Assembly (NCBI GenBank): GCA_021234155.1
Contig: JAJEKV010000018.1
Location: forward strand, 17,241,415-17,305,414
Reading direction: 5' to 3'
Source of the DNA: Isoetes taiwanensis
Taxonomy: Eukaryota > Streptophyta > Lycopodiopsida > Isoetales > Isoetaceae
Length of the DNA: 64,000 nt
Below the pieces are notes generated by a model, which made no database searches, was not told where the DNA came from, and saw only the letters and a program-made list of their open reading frames with translations. The translations under genes and the position numbers were made by a program. Below, in pieces: positions 11,962 through 24,890 of the stretch (position 1 is its first letter; each line of letters starts with the position of its first letter).

Positions 11962-14719
11962 GATTCTCAATTCTATTGCATCCGTACTCCTTAAGAAGCT
12001 GTCAAACTATAATACTCCGTCTAGTCACTAGTTTAGATGCCTATACAGAGGTAACCTATTATACTGAGCATATGGGAAATATATTTGGATGCAATTGCCA
12101 GAATTAAAAAGCTGCCAAACTATAGTATTCCATCTAGTCACTAGTTTAAAGGACGCCTATATAGAGGTATCCTATTATACTGAGCTATACATAGACCCTA
12201 CATTCCAAGAAAAGATAGGTATAATATGACAAATATATTCTGATGCAATTGCCGGAAGAGATTACGCAATAATGAAAATGGGATGTTTCTTGCTTTACAT
12301 ACAAATAATGGAGCAGCAATAAATGCAATAAATTCTTCTTTGAATTTTAAGAGTACGCTTTCTAGGTTGCCTCCATTGACATCTAACATGTAACATATGT
12401 GTCCACGTTGTTCCTCCAGAGGCAACCTAGACAAAGCTCAAGGATTTGATCCAAAGTATTTGATCCAAAGTATTTGTTTGATAATGAATGCGTGAATAAT
12501 GTGCCAGAGGAGCTTACATGCATCTTCTAATAATTTAGCTATAACTGATCAGGTGGTTACCAATGGTGTAAAACATTCATATGTGATTGCCATTGCAAAG
12601 AGGCAAATACATGCCAAGATCAAAGAAACGGAGTTTTGAACAAATGGATAAGGCAGATATATCAAATTTAATCGCAGCTTGAGCAATTGTGATACAATGG
12701 GGCATGCACAAGAGAAGACGTTTGCGTCTCTAAAACCGGTGGTTAAAAGAATTTGAAAAACATCTATTTCACTAAGATAACAGGCTGAGAAGTATTAGTT
12801 CTTACCTCTTACTCTTTAAGCTTTGGTAAGCTTTCAGCAATAGTTCGCTACAGGATCAAGATCTGCAAAAAAAAAAAAGAGTAATATGTACTGTCATAAC
12901 TCCAAACGAAACAAGATAAGAAAGACCAATAATTGATGGTGCACTGGAGACATAAAATTTGTGGGTTTTTGTTGGAAAACGGAAAGAAACAAGTTAAGGA
13001 AGTCGTTCGAATCTATATGTACTTCCGGCAACCTGGTAAAAATATCAATCTAAAACAGCAAAACAAATATCAAACTAAAACAGCAAAACAAATACTTTTA
13101 TTTACCTCTATTCTGAAGCGAAAAGCAAGGCTGACTGGAGAATGCAAAAGGCAGGCGTTGAATGGCAGGATTTTTTAGGGCTATCTGCAACGAAAATGCT
13201 AATTTTCTGTGACCCATATTTTCGCAAATCAAATATACCGGGGGAAAATACGCCTCGTGAAGATTCCTAGATGGGAATTTTCTAAGGTGGCGGCAAAGTC
13301 GCGGCACCGTCGAGTTTGGTGGAGCTGCAAGAGAATTTTTGAGGGATGTATTTTCTAGGACGTAATGAACACATGGTTCAAATTGTCATTGTAACGTTAC
13401 ACATGTTAAAATTTCCACTATAATTGTGCCATGTGGCTTGCTTCCTACCCTTTGGGGTTGCCCCTAAGGGGGGCAAACCCTCGTTCATGTGGGTTTGTGG
13501 CATATTCTAAGTTTATGCTAATATATGACAAGAATATGCCAATAACTTCTCCAAACCCATTATTGACTGTAAACTGGCGGTGGCTTCTGTTGCTGTGTAG
13601 TCACTCTCGAAATCTGCATTCTCTCTATGAGTAAGAGTACTAGGCCATTCACCCAATAATTAGGTATTCTCTAGCTTTCCACTGCAAGTCTAAATCAAAA
13701 TTTTCCTCTCTAGTTGTCTATTATGTAATATCAATATTCTTTCTTGAAAGAGAAGAGATGTGAAATTTAGTGCTAAGATTGAAGGCCAAGTTAACATCTT
13801 AGCAAGCATGCTAACCAAATCAGGCCCAAGCCTAATTGCTATGCTAATCTAGTTTTGAAAGTTGATGACATGTTCAGCTAAAAGCTCCATAATCCTTATT
13901 CAAATATTCAATTGGCATTGACTAAACAGTCTTCTACCATAGTGGTTATGGCATCAGTTATGTCTGAGATCAGAGGTAAGCATGGCCAGGATTAGCAGTT
14001 GCATGCTGCTATAGTGTTCCAAGTGTTCTTTTTCAGCATAATAAATAGTCTGGTATATGGTACAAACATCATAACCTAGCCATTTCTGGAGGCATTAAAC
14101 GGTAGCATTAGGTTTGGCTTCCCCCTAGCTTTATAAAAATCGTAAGCCATGACCTGCATGTTGTTGCAGAGATGGTCTTGAAATGAATGCAGCAATGTGT
14201 ATGTACCATATGTTGTAGGTTTTATGGTAGATAATTCACTAGATATCTTGCAATTGGAGCATATATTTGGTTGTTTCTTTATCAATGTGTTTTTGTTTTT
14301 GTTTTTATTTTTGTTTTTGTAGCCCATAAGCTTTTGCTGTAAACGCTATTGTTAGCATGCAGATACATTATTGGGCAACAACGACTCTAAAGCAGATATG
14401 AGGTTTTGATGTTGTTTGCAATGATCTAACGTGCAGAGCTTGTGTACTAGAGGTACTGCAACTATCACCATATAGAAAGCAGGCTTTTGTGTCTGCTGTA
14501 TACACTATATTCATCTACTGTTGCACCAAGCCTTAAGATCAATGAACTTAAAGTACCTACAAAATTAGGACTTAGTGCTGTTATACATGCTAGCTATAGT
14601 CGGACGGGAACCTGTCCCATTTTCCTAGATTTTTAAAACTATCCCATCTCCCTAGATTTTTAAAACAGCATCCATTACTTTTTATATATTGAAAGAAGTA
14701 GCCGGTCTCACAGGTTTGC

Positions 14720-15340
14720 TTAGTAGTGCTGGTAAGGAAAGATTTATACTTTTTATTGCTCTACCGATGGTGTCGGATATATTTTTCTTAGTATACTGAT
14801 GGTGCATGTGAAAGGAATGGATCTTGCATTGGGATCTATGCAACGTGGTTGTCTTCATTTATGTTTTTTTCTGATACTATAAGAAGTATTATAGGTTCAA
14901 GAGGCAATGCCAAAAGTTTGATCTTTGTGCACATAAGTCTGGATGTGGAATCTCATGCAGAGACCATAAGAACGTTGAAGTTTGCCCAACGAGGCAGATC
15001 TGTTGAACTTGGTTCTACATGTGTTATCAAAGAAACTAGTGAAGTGCATAGCCTGAAAGATCAGGTGTGTTTTCATGGGTACCCTTGATCGTGAATCTTT
15101 AAGACCATGCATCTATTTGCTTCTACCAAAGGAGAACCTTTCTTTGATTAGCATTCTTGTTCTTGATTATTCTCTCTAATTAATCAATACATGGGTATCA
15201 TGGAGTCCTTGGAGGTCTTTTTTAAGGTATGTGGATAAGATATTCCTCCTACAATGAATGATTTTTCCCTTTACATAGATTGAGTTCCTCAAGGCCGTCA
15301 TACCAAAAAAAGACAATGACATAGGACGATTGAGAAAGGT
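14720..15340 (+). pseudogene. Kinesin-14 motor relic, copy A
   Basis: The exon 14895-15064 (acceptor TATAG, donor GTGTG) encodes the end of a kinesin motor domain: GNAKSLIFVHIS, then ETIRTLKFAQR and a KETSEVHSLKDQ neck. These match the strand and helix preceding the neck in C-terminal-motor plant kinesins. A second exon, 15279-15338 (after ACATAG), gives LKAVIPKKDNDIGRL, typical of the coiled coil that follows. A degenerate switch-2-like stretch may lie near 14720. No P-loop or rest of the motor is present, so this is a fragment. Confidence 0.6.
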
Positions 15341-18300
15341 CATTGCAATGGTTAAAGAAATCAACTCAATTTTAGATGATTGAAGATTAATTCTGGAAGA
15401 AAATCCCCAGAAGACCAGTTTGGTACGGCACATCACATGGTCGAAGTAACAAGGATTTGTTAGATTATGTCTCTTGGTGTTGCTAAGTTGATGCTGAAGC
15501 ATGTTCTCATATGATTGTACAGACACATGAGTCTTTCCTTTCTTTGCGGTCTGAACAAGAAATTCAAATTATCATCAACAAATAGGTCCATCGCAACTGA
15601 AGATTCGTAAAAGTTGTTTTGATCACATGAGCATAGGTGCCTTTCTTATGGAATTTTTAGGATGGAGATACTAGATCAGACAACACCAATACTGCATGTG
15701 TTGTGGAATGGCAGAAGGCGAAGTATATATTCACATCATTTGAGCCCTTAGTTAGTTGCCCCATAAGTCATTGCTACGAAGGTTCTTTGCCATCATTGAC
15801 AAATTCCATAGAGCTTGTGCTAAAAGAGTCTCAGGTAATGATTTCAGAGAAAGAATTTCATGCTTCTGTTCCTGGCAATTTTCTTAGCAAATCCTGTTCA
15901 AAGGTTCAAATGCAAAAGAGGAAGAACAAAAAGTGAGTGCTATGCAGTATACAATGTTGACTATATTTTATTGTTTTTAATTACTAGTGGGAAATATTGT
16001 TTCACATATCATGAATGTTGAAACAATAAATGAGGCTATGGGAACTTGAGGAGGCACAAAAAATGTAGAACCAATTGGGCAAGTCCAAGTATCCAAATCA
16101 AAAAGCATGTAGTGGAAACTTGGAAGGAATACCAATGTTCATTCTAGATGAAAGCACGACATCGGTATCCCTAGCAAAAGGAATTTACCATTGGAAAGCG
16201 TGGCTCTTCATGGGGAAAAAATCAAGGCTAAACCGGTACCCAAATTTTGGATTTCTATTCTCTTGAGCAGCTTTTATATTCTCAGTAGGTTATGAACCGG
16301 TTTTCTGGGTTCACCTCTATGTTAGGGGCATATGGCATGTGCGTGCTTCAGGTCGAAGAAACCCCTATGTATACAACTCACCCTCCATAGAGACCCCTAT
16401 GTATACAGTCTTGTGTTGTCGAAGCAGAATACTCGATTCCATACTTTTACACCGAGTCTAATCTTTATTTACCCTACCCTTAACCATAAATTTACATTGA
16501 GTAGATTATTCATCTAACCTACCCTCTACCTTACATTTACCTCCCAAATTGCACATTTGGGATTTCATTGTGACTGTAGAGCGGCTATAGAGCTCGTTGA
16601 CAGCAAGGCTGAGAGTTATAGGCATATGTTCTAGAGGATCAATGTTTTCACTTAATCTACTCCCCAAATGTAGAACAACCCTAAAGACATCTATTCCACT
16701 TACAAACTCCACTACATCTATTATACACGCCCATGATTAATGCCCGACCATAAGGTGGGACACATAAGGACTACCACCTCCCCTTTTTTCCTAATACTTG
16801 ATCTCAAATTGCTAGTTAGTCGGTCACTTGCATTTGTGAGTCTCTGACCAAGAATCAAGAACAAGTGAAGACTATGTTTTATGTCTCGAAAGTGTTAAAA
16901 TTTTGTAGTCCGTAACATGGACACATCACTCAAGGTTTGTATGTAATGATTTATCAACTAGCACAACTCTTTTCTTTAAATTTCCATTTATTCATAACAC
17001 TTGAATTAGGTAATGTTCTAAGGTTGTTAAAGGGTCAATGTTTGAAATACAACGATAATGATTGAAAGACAAATTAAAAATCAATGTTCATTCAAAGATA
17101 AAGGTAATCAAGGCTTTCAAAGACCTTTTTCTCATTGAAACTCACCGGAAAGCTTTTGAATGTAAAAATAGCCGAGAGGCAATTTTTCGTCATTTAATTG
17201 CCTCAAATTTTGACTGGCAAGAATTTACCCGTTCAAATTCGAGGGAAACCAATCTATTGGAGTGCCGCTCTATGGGATCCCGTGAGCTTGAGTTTTTAGA
17301 CCATAGTTCGAATGTGTCTAGAACCTCATCCCAAAGTATAGTACTTTTGTATACCTTAAAGTAAAATACTATGTGTTCTAATACCAATATTGTAAAAACT
17401 TCACTTAGACAAAGAAGTTGAATTTAAAATTGGACGCCATTGAATCCACCTAGTACCATCCAATCGACACCGCCGTAATCACAAAACGAGATCCCCGCCA
17501 TCACGCATTGCTAGGTTCAAAACCAACCCTAAGGTCGTTGTCCAATGGATCCTGAGTGAGAGTTTTGCAAAGTAGATACTTACTTCCGTGATTGAGATTC
17601 TGGAGGTTCCCACGGGTCATCACCAAGGGATCTTTCGCCGTAGAGACCAACAATGTGCTCCATGATCCCCCATCAAACGCTCTCAGAGCTTTGCTATGGG
17701 ATCCTAGCTGTTAGGATTCCAAGGTTAACCGGAGCATAGAGACTACCGAGATTCACCGGGTGACTTCAACCAAGTGGGAGGTTGTATCGACTTGACATGC
17801 CGTATGACATAATGGGGGCTTGATTATGGGTTCCATAGGGGACTCTTGCGGGATCGGAGTGGGATCCCATTTCTATAATTACATCATTAGATCCTTGTGC
17901 GGGGAAGAGCACAACCGTCTCTCAAATCAAGGATTCCCAACTATGCATTCTCGACAGCCGAAAAAACATTTTTTTGAGTCCCTCGGATGTCATATTGCAT
18001 CGGGTATCGGAGAGGGATAAATGTTTTGACAGGAGAGATTAATAGGTGAATATAGTAGTGTTGCAATCATCATTCCAAATGATCTGGCTTTAAGTTTGAA
18101 CAACATAATTTGATCAAATTGTGCTAGAAATTTGAGGTACTACATCAAAGACAATGCAAACATAATATGCAGCAACATTGTTTCTTCAGGTAATGATCCT
18201 CCAGCAATCTACATCACATAACAAAACATCAGACATATCACTACTTGTATGAAACACAAGTAAATATTAATACCATGCATAAAAGTTTGTTGATGGAGAC

Positions 18301-19348
18301 ATTAGAAACATAACGGACTGTTCCAGGAGCAATTAGGATAGTATCCATGGGCCTGTATGAAACAAAATGTGAACTTGGTCTAAATAGCAATACATTTGGT
18401 CCAACAAATAATTAAAAAATCAAACAACAAATTTTGAGAATAAAATGAGCATTTTGGATTATGGCACACTGCATTTGATGCTAATTTCCTTATTAAAAGT
18501 CAGGATTATACTGGCAAGTCTTGACTTTAGTCAAAATATTGGCATTCTATATTGTTTGCTACAAACACCTATCAAGGTAAGTGTGAAGTTCCTATAAATA
18601 CCCTAACACCTAAGCATAGGTCCAAAAAGAAAATCCCTCCTAGTCACCCATAAGGTTTGTACGTGAGATTCCTTGATGTGAATAGGCTTAAACTAGAACC
18701 GTTTCATTTGTTTGTTACCATGACATTCTGCTTGCTTAATGAGGAAGTTTGGTATCATGACGATGTGCTTCTGATACAATACTGACATTGCTGTAGGCCA
18801 TTCCGATACGTTAATTATGAAATGATTGCCTATCTTCGTATGACTTCATTTACTTCTTGTCATTCCATACTATTGAGTTATCATCCCATATCGTTCTCAT
18901 TTAATTCATTAGATAAAAGCCTATTTCTGCCGGCAGAAACCTCGTCAACCAAAACAAAATGCAGAAAGGGCCCATCTCATTTGCATTATCCTCATAGAAT
19001 AAAACATATGGTTCTAGAAGTAGAAACCACAACTTGTGACCCTAAAATCGGGTCCGTTTATGAGGCCAGCATCATCCAATCGGTGAGATGTCAAAGAATA
19101 TGAGGCACAAATATTGCCATGGTGATTATTCTTTCTTGAACAATAATGGTAGAATACAAAGTTGGCATCGCTATTCCATACCAAGAAGCCTCCTTGCAAT
19201 TTCATTACAACTTTCTGCATCAAATTTGGTTGTTACAATAGAAATGAAGCAAAATTCTTGGGAAGTAAATTCTATACCTCCAACGCCTTCAACCGTTGAG
19301 GTCAAATCCGAAAAGATGGATACAGTAGAACAGGAAGCGGTACACCAA

Positions 19349-21174
19349 TTACAGTACAGAATTATTTGCAGAACCTTGTCTAGATGAGCATACACAAGAA
19401 CAATTTGTGGTAACTTCCTTCAACCATTCGCTTGTCACGGTTTATCAATGTTTTGATCAGCGGCAACTTTTTTTTCTGACTTGCCTCCAAATCTGGTCAA
19501 TAGCCCCCGTTAGGCTCTTCTTCATATTCAAAATACTTTCTTTACCTGAAAGAAAAAGGCAACATAAAGTTAATACAACACATTGCGATGCTAATACGCA
19601 GACAAAAAAATTTCTCAAAGATCCATTATGATTCAATATTCAGTGCTTTAAAACATCTGCTCTGGCATTTTGATGCTCAAGCCCTTCCAGCAAAGATCAT
19701 TGACATCCATCCTGACTAGATTATGCCTAAAAAGTCAAATCATGATCAGGTGTCACGCCATTTACTCACCTCTAGGTTATTATCTAGGTATATTAACAAT
19801 CTCCGACTTGACACTTCCGCTTTACAGCCCTCCTAACCATACAAATCCAGACCATACAATTTGGAAATCAAAGTGGTGATGGGGGCTACAAAAAGAAAAC
19901 TAGCCCTCTGATTAGTGGTGCTGTACTTGGCATAGCCACTCATAATGAGAAAACTTGCACACAGAAGTGGAAAAGAAAGCAGAAAGCAGAAAGAAAAGAG
20001 GCAAGCCGCTCAAGCTCATTTGTTTAATTTGTTGGGATTACTGCAGCCTCCCAAATATCATGTTATGAAAATGCCACTGCATGAGAGCTTAAAAGACACA
20101 CAGGAAATTTGTTCTTCTGCTACTGCCATGAGGTTCTTGAATATCGTACTAGACTTAGAAACATCTGTAGTGCATCTACTAATACACATAAGTTTCAACT
20201 AACTAATACAGAGATTATTGTTGACTTGATAATTTAGCAAACATAAACTTGAGACATTCAAGCATACATACCTCACGCAATTATTGCTGCTTTTCTTTGA
20301 TAATTTCATCATCCATTTGCCTCAGCAATGAAGGAAGATAATCGGGTTCCACTGCCTTATATGTCGGAACAAAGACTGCAAACTTGCTGTAATCCAACTC
20401 ATCTTCAAACGGAAGTTCAATGTCATCACTGACAATAACTGGTACGCATATACTTATTATAGCATCAAACAGCCGACAAGCTGATGGTGTATCACCAGCT
20501 GGATGAAGACAAATTTTTGAACTTCTCATCCTTGAGCTGCCAGTCGCCTGCTCTCACGGGATTGTATACCATGTTTTATTATCATGTCTTTTTCATTTTC
20601 CAATATTTGAAACAGTTGGTCCCGAATCTTACCACCCTGCAGTAATTAACAATTTATTACTAGCTGACAATCTTTAGCAACGGTATGCAATAAGCATCCA
20701 TTCTGATTTCAAAAAATTAGGTTGACTAACATAATTACCTTTTTCTATAACGATTCCCATAAAGAAAAGCAGGGTATCCCTCTTCAATGTGCTATTTTCT
20801 TGAATATAGGAATTTATCCGATGGGAATATGGTAGCACCACATCCTTCACGAAAGAAGCTTGATCAAGAGCAAATCTTCCGAAATCAGAGAGTAAAAGCA
20901 CGCATTTTTTATCCGTTCCCTAATCAGGTAGAGAGCATTCGGATCTTGACAAATAATAACATGATCCCTACCGCCATACCGCTGCCAAGTTTCTTTGCTT
21001 TTCCAACCATGCCATTAATTTTTCCTGCATCTTGTCATCACTATATTTGACATCTTCGTTGCTGCCTGGTCCGATCACCGTCAAACTCAGAGATGAAAAA
21101 GGGCACAGCAAAACACATCTGCCTGATCTTTTATCAAAACCTGACATAAGCAGAGCTCCATTTCTCACCTTCCG
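19349..21174 (-). pseudogene. ARAD1-like glycosyltransferase, damaged and truncated copy A
   Basis: This corresponds to exons 1-3 of the intact gene in copy B. Exon 1 (21174-20739) is cut by the N gap and has lost single bases in homopolymers. Exon 2 (20636-20272, 365 nt against 366) has a one-base deletion and an in-frame stop where copy B has CGA, created by CG to TA. Exon 3 (19545-19349) has several one- to three-base insertions. Either it is a pseudogene after duplication or an uncorrected second haplotype; the homopolymer bias of the indels favours sequence error for many of them. Confidence 0.8.
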
Positions 21175-21187
21175 NNNNNNNNNNNNN
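21175..21187. other. Assembly gap, 13 N
   Basis: Thirteen Ns join the truncated end of copy A to the start of copy B. Sequence right of the gap equals the sequence from 11962, so the gap sits exactly at the junction of the two copies. Confidence 0.99.
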
Positions 21188-22681
21188 GATTCTCAATTCT
21201 ATTGCATCCGTACTCCTTAAGAAGCTGTCAAACTATAATACTCCGTCTAGTCACTAGTTTAGATGCCTATACAGAGGTAACCTATTATACTGAGCATATG
21301 GAAAATATATTTGGATGCAATTGCCAGAATTAAAAAGCTGCCAAACTATAGTATTCCATCTAGTCACTAGTTTAGAGGATGCCTATATAGAGGTATCCTA
21401 TTATACTGAGCTATACATAGACCCTATATTCCAAGAAAAGATAGGAGGCTACATATAATATGACAAATATATTCTGATGCAATTGCCGGAAGAGATTACA
21501 TAATAATGAAAATGAGATGTTTCTTGCTGAACATACAAATAATGAAGCAGCAATAAATGCAATAAACTCTTCTTTGAATTTTAAGAGTACGCTTTCTAGG
21601 TTGCCTCCATTGACATCTAACATGTAACATATGTGTCCACGTTGTTTCCTCAGAGGCAACCTAGACAAAGCTCAATTTGATCCAAAGTATTTGATCCAAA
21701 GTATTTGTTTGATAATGAATGCGTGAATAATGTGCCAGAGGAGCTTACATGCATCTTCTAATAATTTAGCTATAACTGATCAGGTGGTTACCAATGGTGT
21801 AAAACATTCATATGTGATTGCCATTGCAAAGAGGCAAATACATGCCAAGATCAAAGAAACGGAGTTTTGAACAAATGGATAAGGCAGATATATCAAATTT
21901 AATCGCAGCTTGAGCAATTGTGATACAATGGGGCATGACAAGAGAAGACGTTTGCGTCTCTAAAACCGGTGGTTAAAAAGAATTTGAAAAACATCGGCTG
22001 AGAAGTATTAGTTCTTACCTCTTACTCTTTAAGCTTTGGTAAGCTTTCAGCAATAGTTCGCTACAGGATCAAGATCTGCAAAAAAAAAAAGAGTAATATG
22101 TACTGTCATAACTCCAAACGAAACAAGCTAAGAAAGACCAATAATTGATGGTGCACTGGAGACATAAAATTTGTGGGTTTTTGTTGGAAAACGGAAAGAA
22201 ACAAGTTAAGGAAGTCGTTCGAATCTATATGTACTTCCGGCAACCTGGTAAAAATATCAATCTAAAACAGCAAAACAAATATCAAACTAAAACAGCAAAA
22301 CAAATACTTTTATTTACCTCTATTCTGAAGCGAAAAGCAAGGCTGACTGGAGAATGCAAAAGGCAGGCGTTGAATGGCAGGATTTTTTAGGGCTATCTGC
22401 AACGAAAATGCTAATTTTCTGTGACCCATATTTTCGCAAATCAAATATACCGGGAGAAAATACGCCTCGTGAAGATTCCTAGATGGGAATTTTCTAAGGT
22501 GGCGGCAAAGTCGCGGCACCGTCGAGTTTGGTGGAGCTGCAAGAGAATTTTTGAGGGATGTATTTTCTCGGAAGTAATGAACACATGGTTCAAATTGTCA
22601 TTGTAATGTACACATGTTAAAATTTCCACTATAATTGTGCCATGTGGCTTGCTTCCTACCCTTTGGGGTTGCCCCTAAGGG

Positions 22682-23024
22682 ACGCTTCACATGTAACAAA
22701 AAACATATTCACATGTTACTTTTTTTTGCCGGGCGGCTCAACGTCCAAACCGTTGGACGTCAAACTGCTCCAGCAGTTCCTGATCGACCGGCTGCTTCAG
22801 CGTTTGGACGTCTTGACCTCCGTTTCCAGTAATTTTCGGTCTTCACCTGCAGCAATAGGTAAAATCTTGAAGCAATCTTGAAGTTCGGTGGTGCAAAAAC
22901 AGTGATGGAGTTGCAAAAACCGGTGATGGTGTAGCAATCTTGGAATCCAGCATGTGAACGCCTCAAAATTCTTGCCGGAGACGTTCACATTGGGGAGGAG
23001 CCGGAGACGCTACATGTGAGGCGT
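22682..23024. mobile_element. 343-bp non-autonomous TIR element with 9-bp TSD (MULE-like)
   Basis: The element starts ACGCTTCACATGTAAC and ends with the inverse of ACGCCTCACATGTAGC, 14 of 16 matching. It is bounded by direct repeats CCCTAAGGG at 22673-22681 and 23025-23033. Copy A has the uninterrupted site (about 13467-13480), so this is a direct view of an insertion. A 9-bp duplication fits Mutator-like elements. The interior includes a GC-richer stretch (about 22730-22830) unlike the flanks and may be captured sequence. No transposase. Confidence 0.85.
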
Positions 23025-24259
23025 CCCTAAGGGGGGCAAACCCTCGTTCATGTGGGTTTGTGGCATATTCTAAGTTTATGCTAATATATGACAAGAATTT
23101 CTCCAAACCCATTATTGACTGTAAACTGGCGGTGGCTTCTGTTGCTGTGTAGTCACTCTCGAAATCTGCATTCTCTCTATGAGTAAGAGTACTAGGCCAT
23201 TCACCCAATAATTAGGTATTCTCTAGCTTTCCACTGCAAGTCTAAATCAAATTTTTCCTCTCTAGTTGTCTATTATGTAATATCAATATTCTTTCTTGAA
23301 AGAGAAGAGATGTGAAATTTAGTGCTAAGATTGAAGGCCAAGTTAACATCTTAGCAAGCATTGATGCTAACCAAATCAGGCCCAAGCCTAATTGCTATGC
23401 TAATCTAGTTTTGAAAGTTGATGACATGTTCAGCTAAAAGCTCCATAATCCTTACATTGACTAAATAGTCTTCTACCATAGTGGATATGGCATCAGTTAT
23501 GTCTGAGATTCGAGGTAAGCATGGCCAGGATTAGCAGTTGCAGGCTGCTATAGTGTTCCAAGTGTCCTTTTCAGCATAGTAAATAGTCTGATATATGGTA
23601 CAAACATCATAACTAGCCATTTCTGCAGGCATTAAATGGTAGCATTAGGTTTGGCTTCCCCCTAGCTTTATAAAAATCGTAAGCCATGACCTGCATGTTG
23701 TTGCAGAGATGGTCTTGAAATGAATGCAGCAATGTGTATGTACCATATGTTGTAGGTTTTATGGTAGATAATTCAGTGGATATCTTGCAATTGGAGCATA
23801 TATTTGGTTGTTTCTTTATCAATGTGTTTTTGTTTTTGTTTTTATTTTTGTTTTTGTAGCCCATAAGCTTTTGCTGTAAACGCTATTGTTAGCATGCAGA
23901 TACATTATTGGGCAACAACGACTCTACAGCAGATATGAGGTTTTGATGTTGTTTGCAATGATCTAACGTGCAGAACTTGTGTACTAGAGGTACTGCAACT
24001 ATCACCATAGAGAAAGCAGGCTTTTGTGTCTGCTGTATACACTATATTCATCTACTGTTGCACCAAGCCTTAAGATCAATGAACTTAAAGTACCTACAAA
24101 ATTAGGACTTAGTGCTGTTATACATGCTAGCTATAGCTGGACGGGAACCTGTCCCATTTTCCTAGATTTTTAAAACTTTCCCATCTCCCTAGATTTTTAA
24201 AACAGCATCCATTACTTCTTATATATTGAAAGAAGTAGCCGGTCTCACAGGTTTGCTTA

Positions 24260-24890
24260 GTAGTGCTGGTAAGGAAAGATTTATACTTTTTATTGCTCTA
24301 CTGATGGTGTCAGATATATTTTTCTTAGTATACTGATGGTGCATGTGAAAGGAATGGATCTTGCATTGGGATCTATGCAACGTGGTTGTCTTCATTTATG
24401 TTTTTTTCTGATACTATAAGAAGTATTATAGGTTCAGGAGGCAATGCCAAAAGTTTGATCTTTGTGCACATAAGTCTGGATGTGGAATCTCATGCAGAGA
24501 CCATAAGAACGTTGAAGTTTGCCCAACGAGGCAGATCTGTTGAACTTGGTTCTACATGTGTTATCAAAGAAACTAGTGGTGCATAGCCTGAAAGATCAGG
24601 TGTGTTTTCATGGGTATCCTTGATCGTGAATCTTTAAGACCATGCATCTATTTGCTTCTACCAAAGGAGAACCTTTCTTTGATTAGCATTCTTTGTTCTT
24701 GATTATTCTCTCAGAATTAATCAATACATGGGTATCATGGAGTTCTTGGAGGTCTTTTTAAGGTATGTGGATAAGATATTCCTCTTACAATGAATGATTT
24801 TTCCCTTTACATAGATTGAGTCCCTCAAGGCCGTCATTCCAAAAGAAAGGGCATTGCAATGGTTAAAGAAATCAACTCAATTTTAGATAA
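24260..24890 (+). pseudogene. Kinesin-14 motor relic, copy B
   Basis: Second copy of the kinesin fragment of copy A, with the same GNAKSLIFVHIS and TLKFAQR motifs. Here the neck is frameshifted by a small deletion after KETSG, and the following coiled-coil exon has lost about 30 bases. Clearly non-functional. Confidence 0.6.

Larger units (their letters stand above)
11962..21174. repeat. Copy A of a ~9.3 kb duplicated block
   Basis: From GATTCTCAATTCTATTGC at 11962 to CACCTTCCG at 21174, this block aligns collinearly with 21188-30826 over its whole length. It contains a kinesin-14 relic and a damaged ARAD1-like gene on the minus strand, and otherwise non-coding sequence. It stops inside the first exon of the ARAD1-like gene, directly at the N gap. 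Differences from copy B are mostly single-base indels in homopolymers, scattered substitutions and two larger insertions in B. Confidence 0.9.

Noticed and set aside
12933-13178. 81-residue frame repeated identically at 22145-22390
   Set aside because: Identity follows from the block duplication; no domain, no splice context, low-complexity Lys/Gln.
14076-14327. Lys/Asn-repeat frame (also at 23613-23864)
   Set aside because: The N-terminal repeat comes from a T-rich simple sequence, and the copy elsewhere is due to the block duplication.
16506-16712. 68-residue frame conserved in both duplicate copies
   Set aside because: Conservation reflects recent duplication only; not recognisable as a protein.
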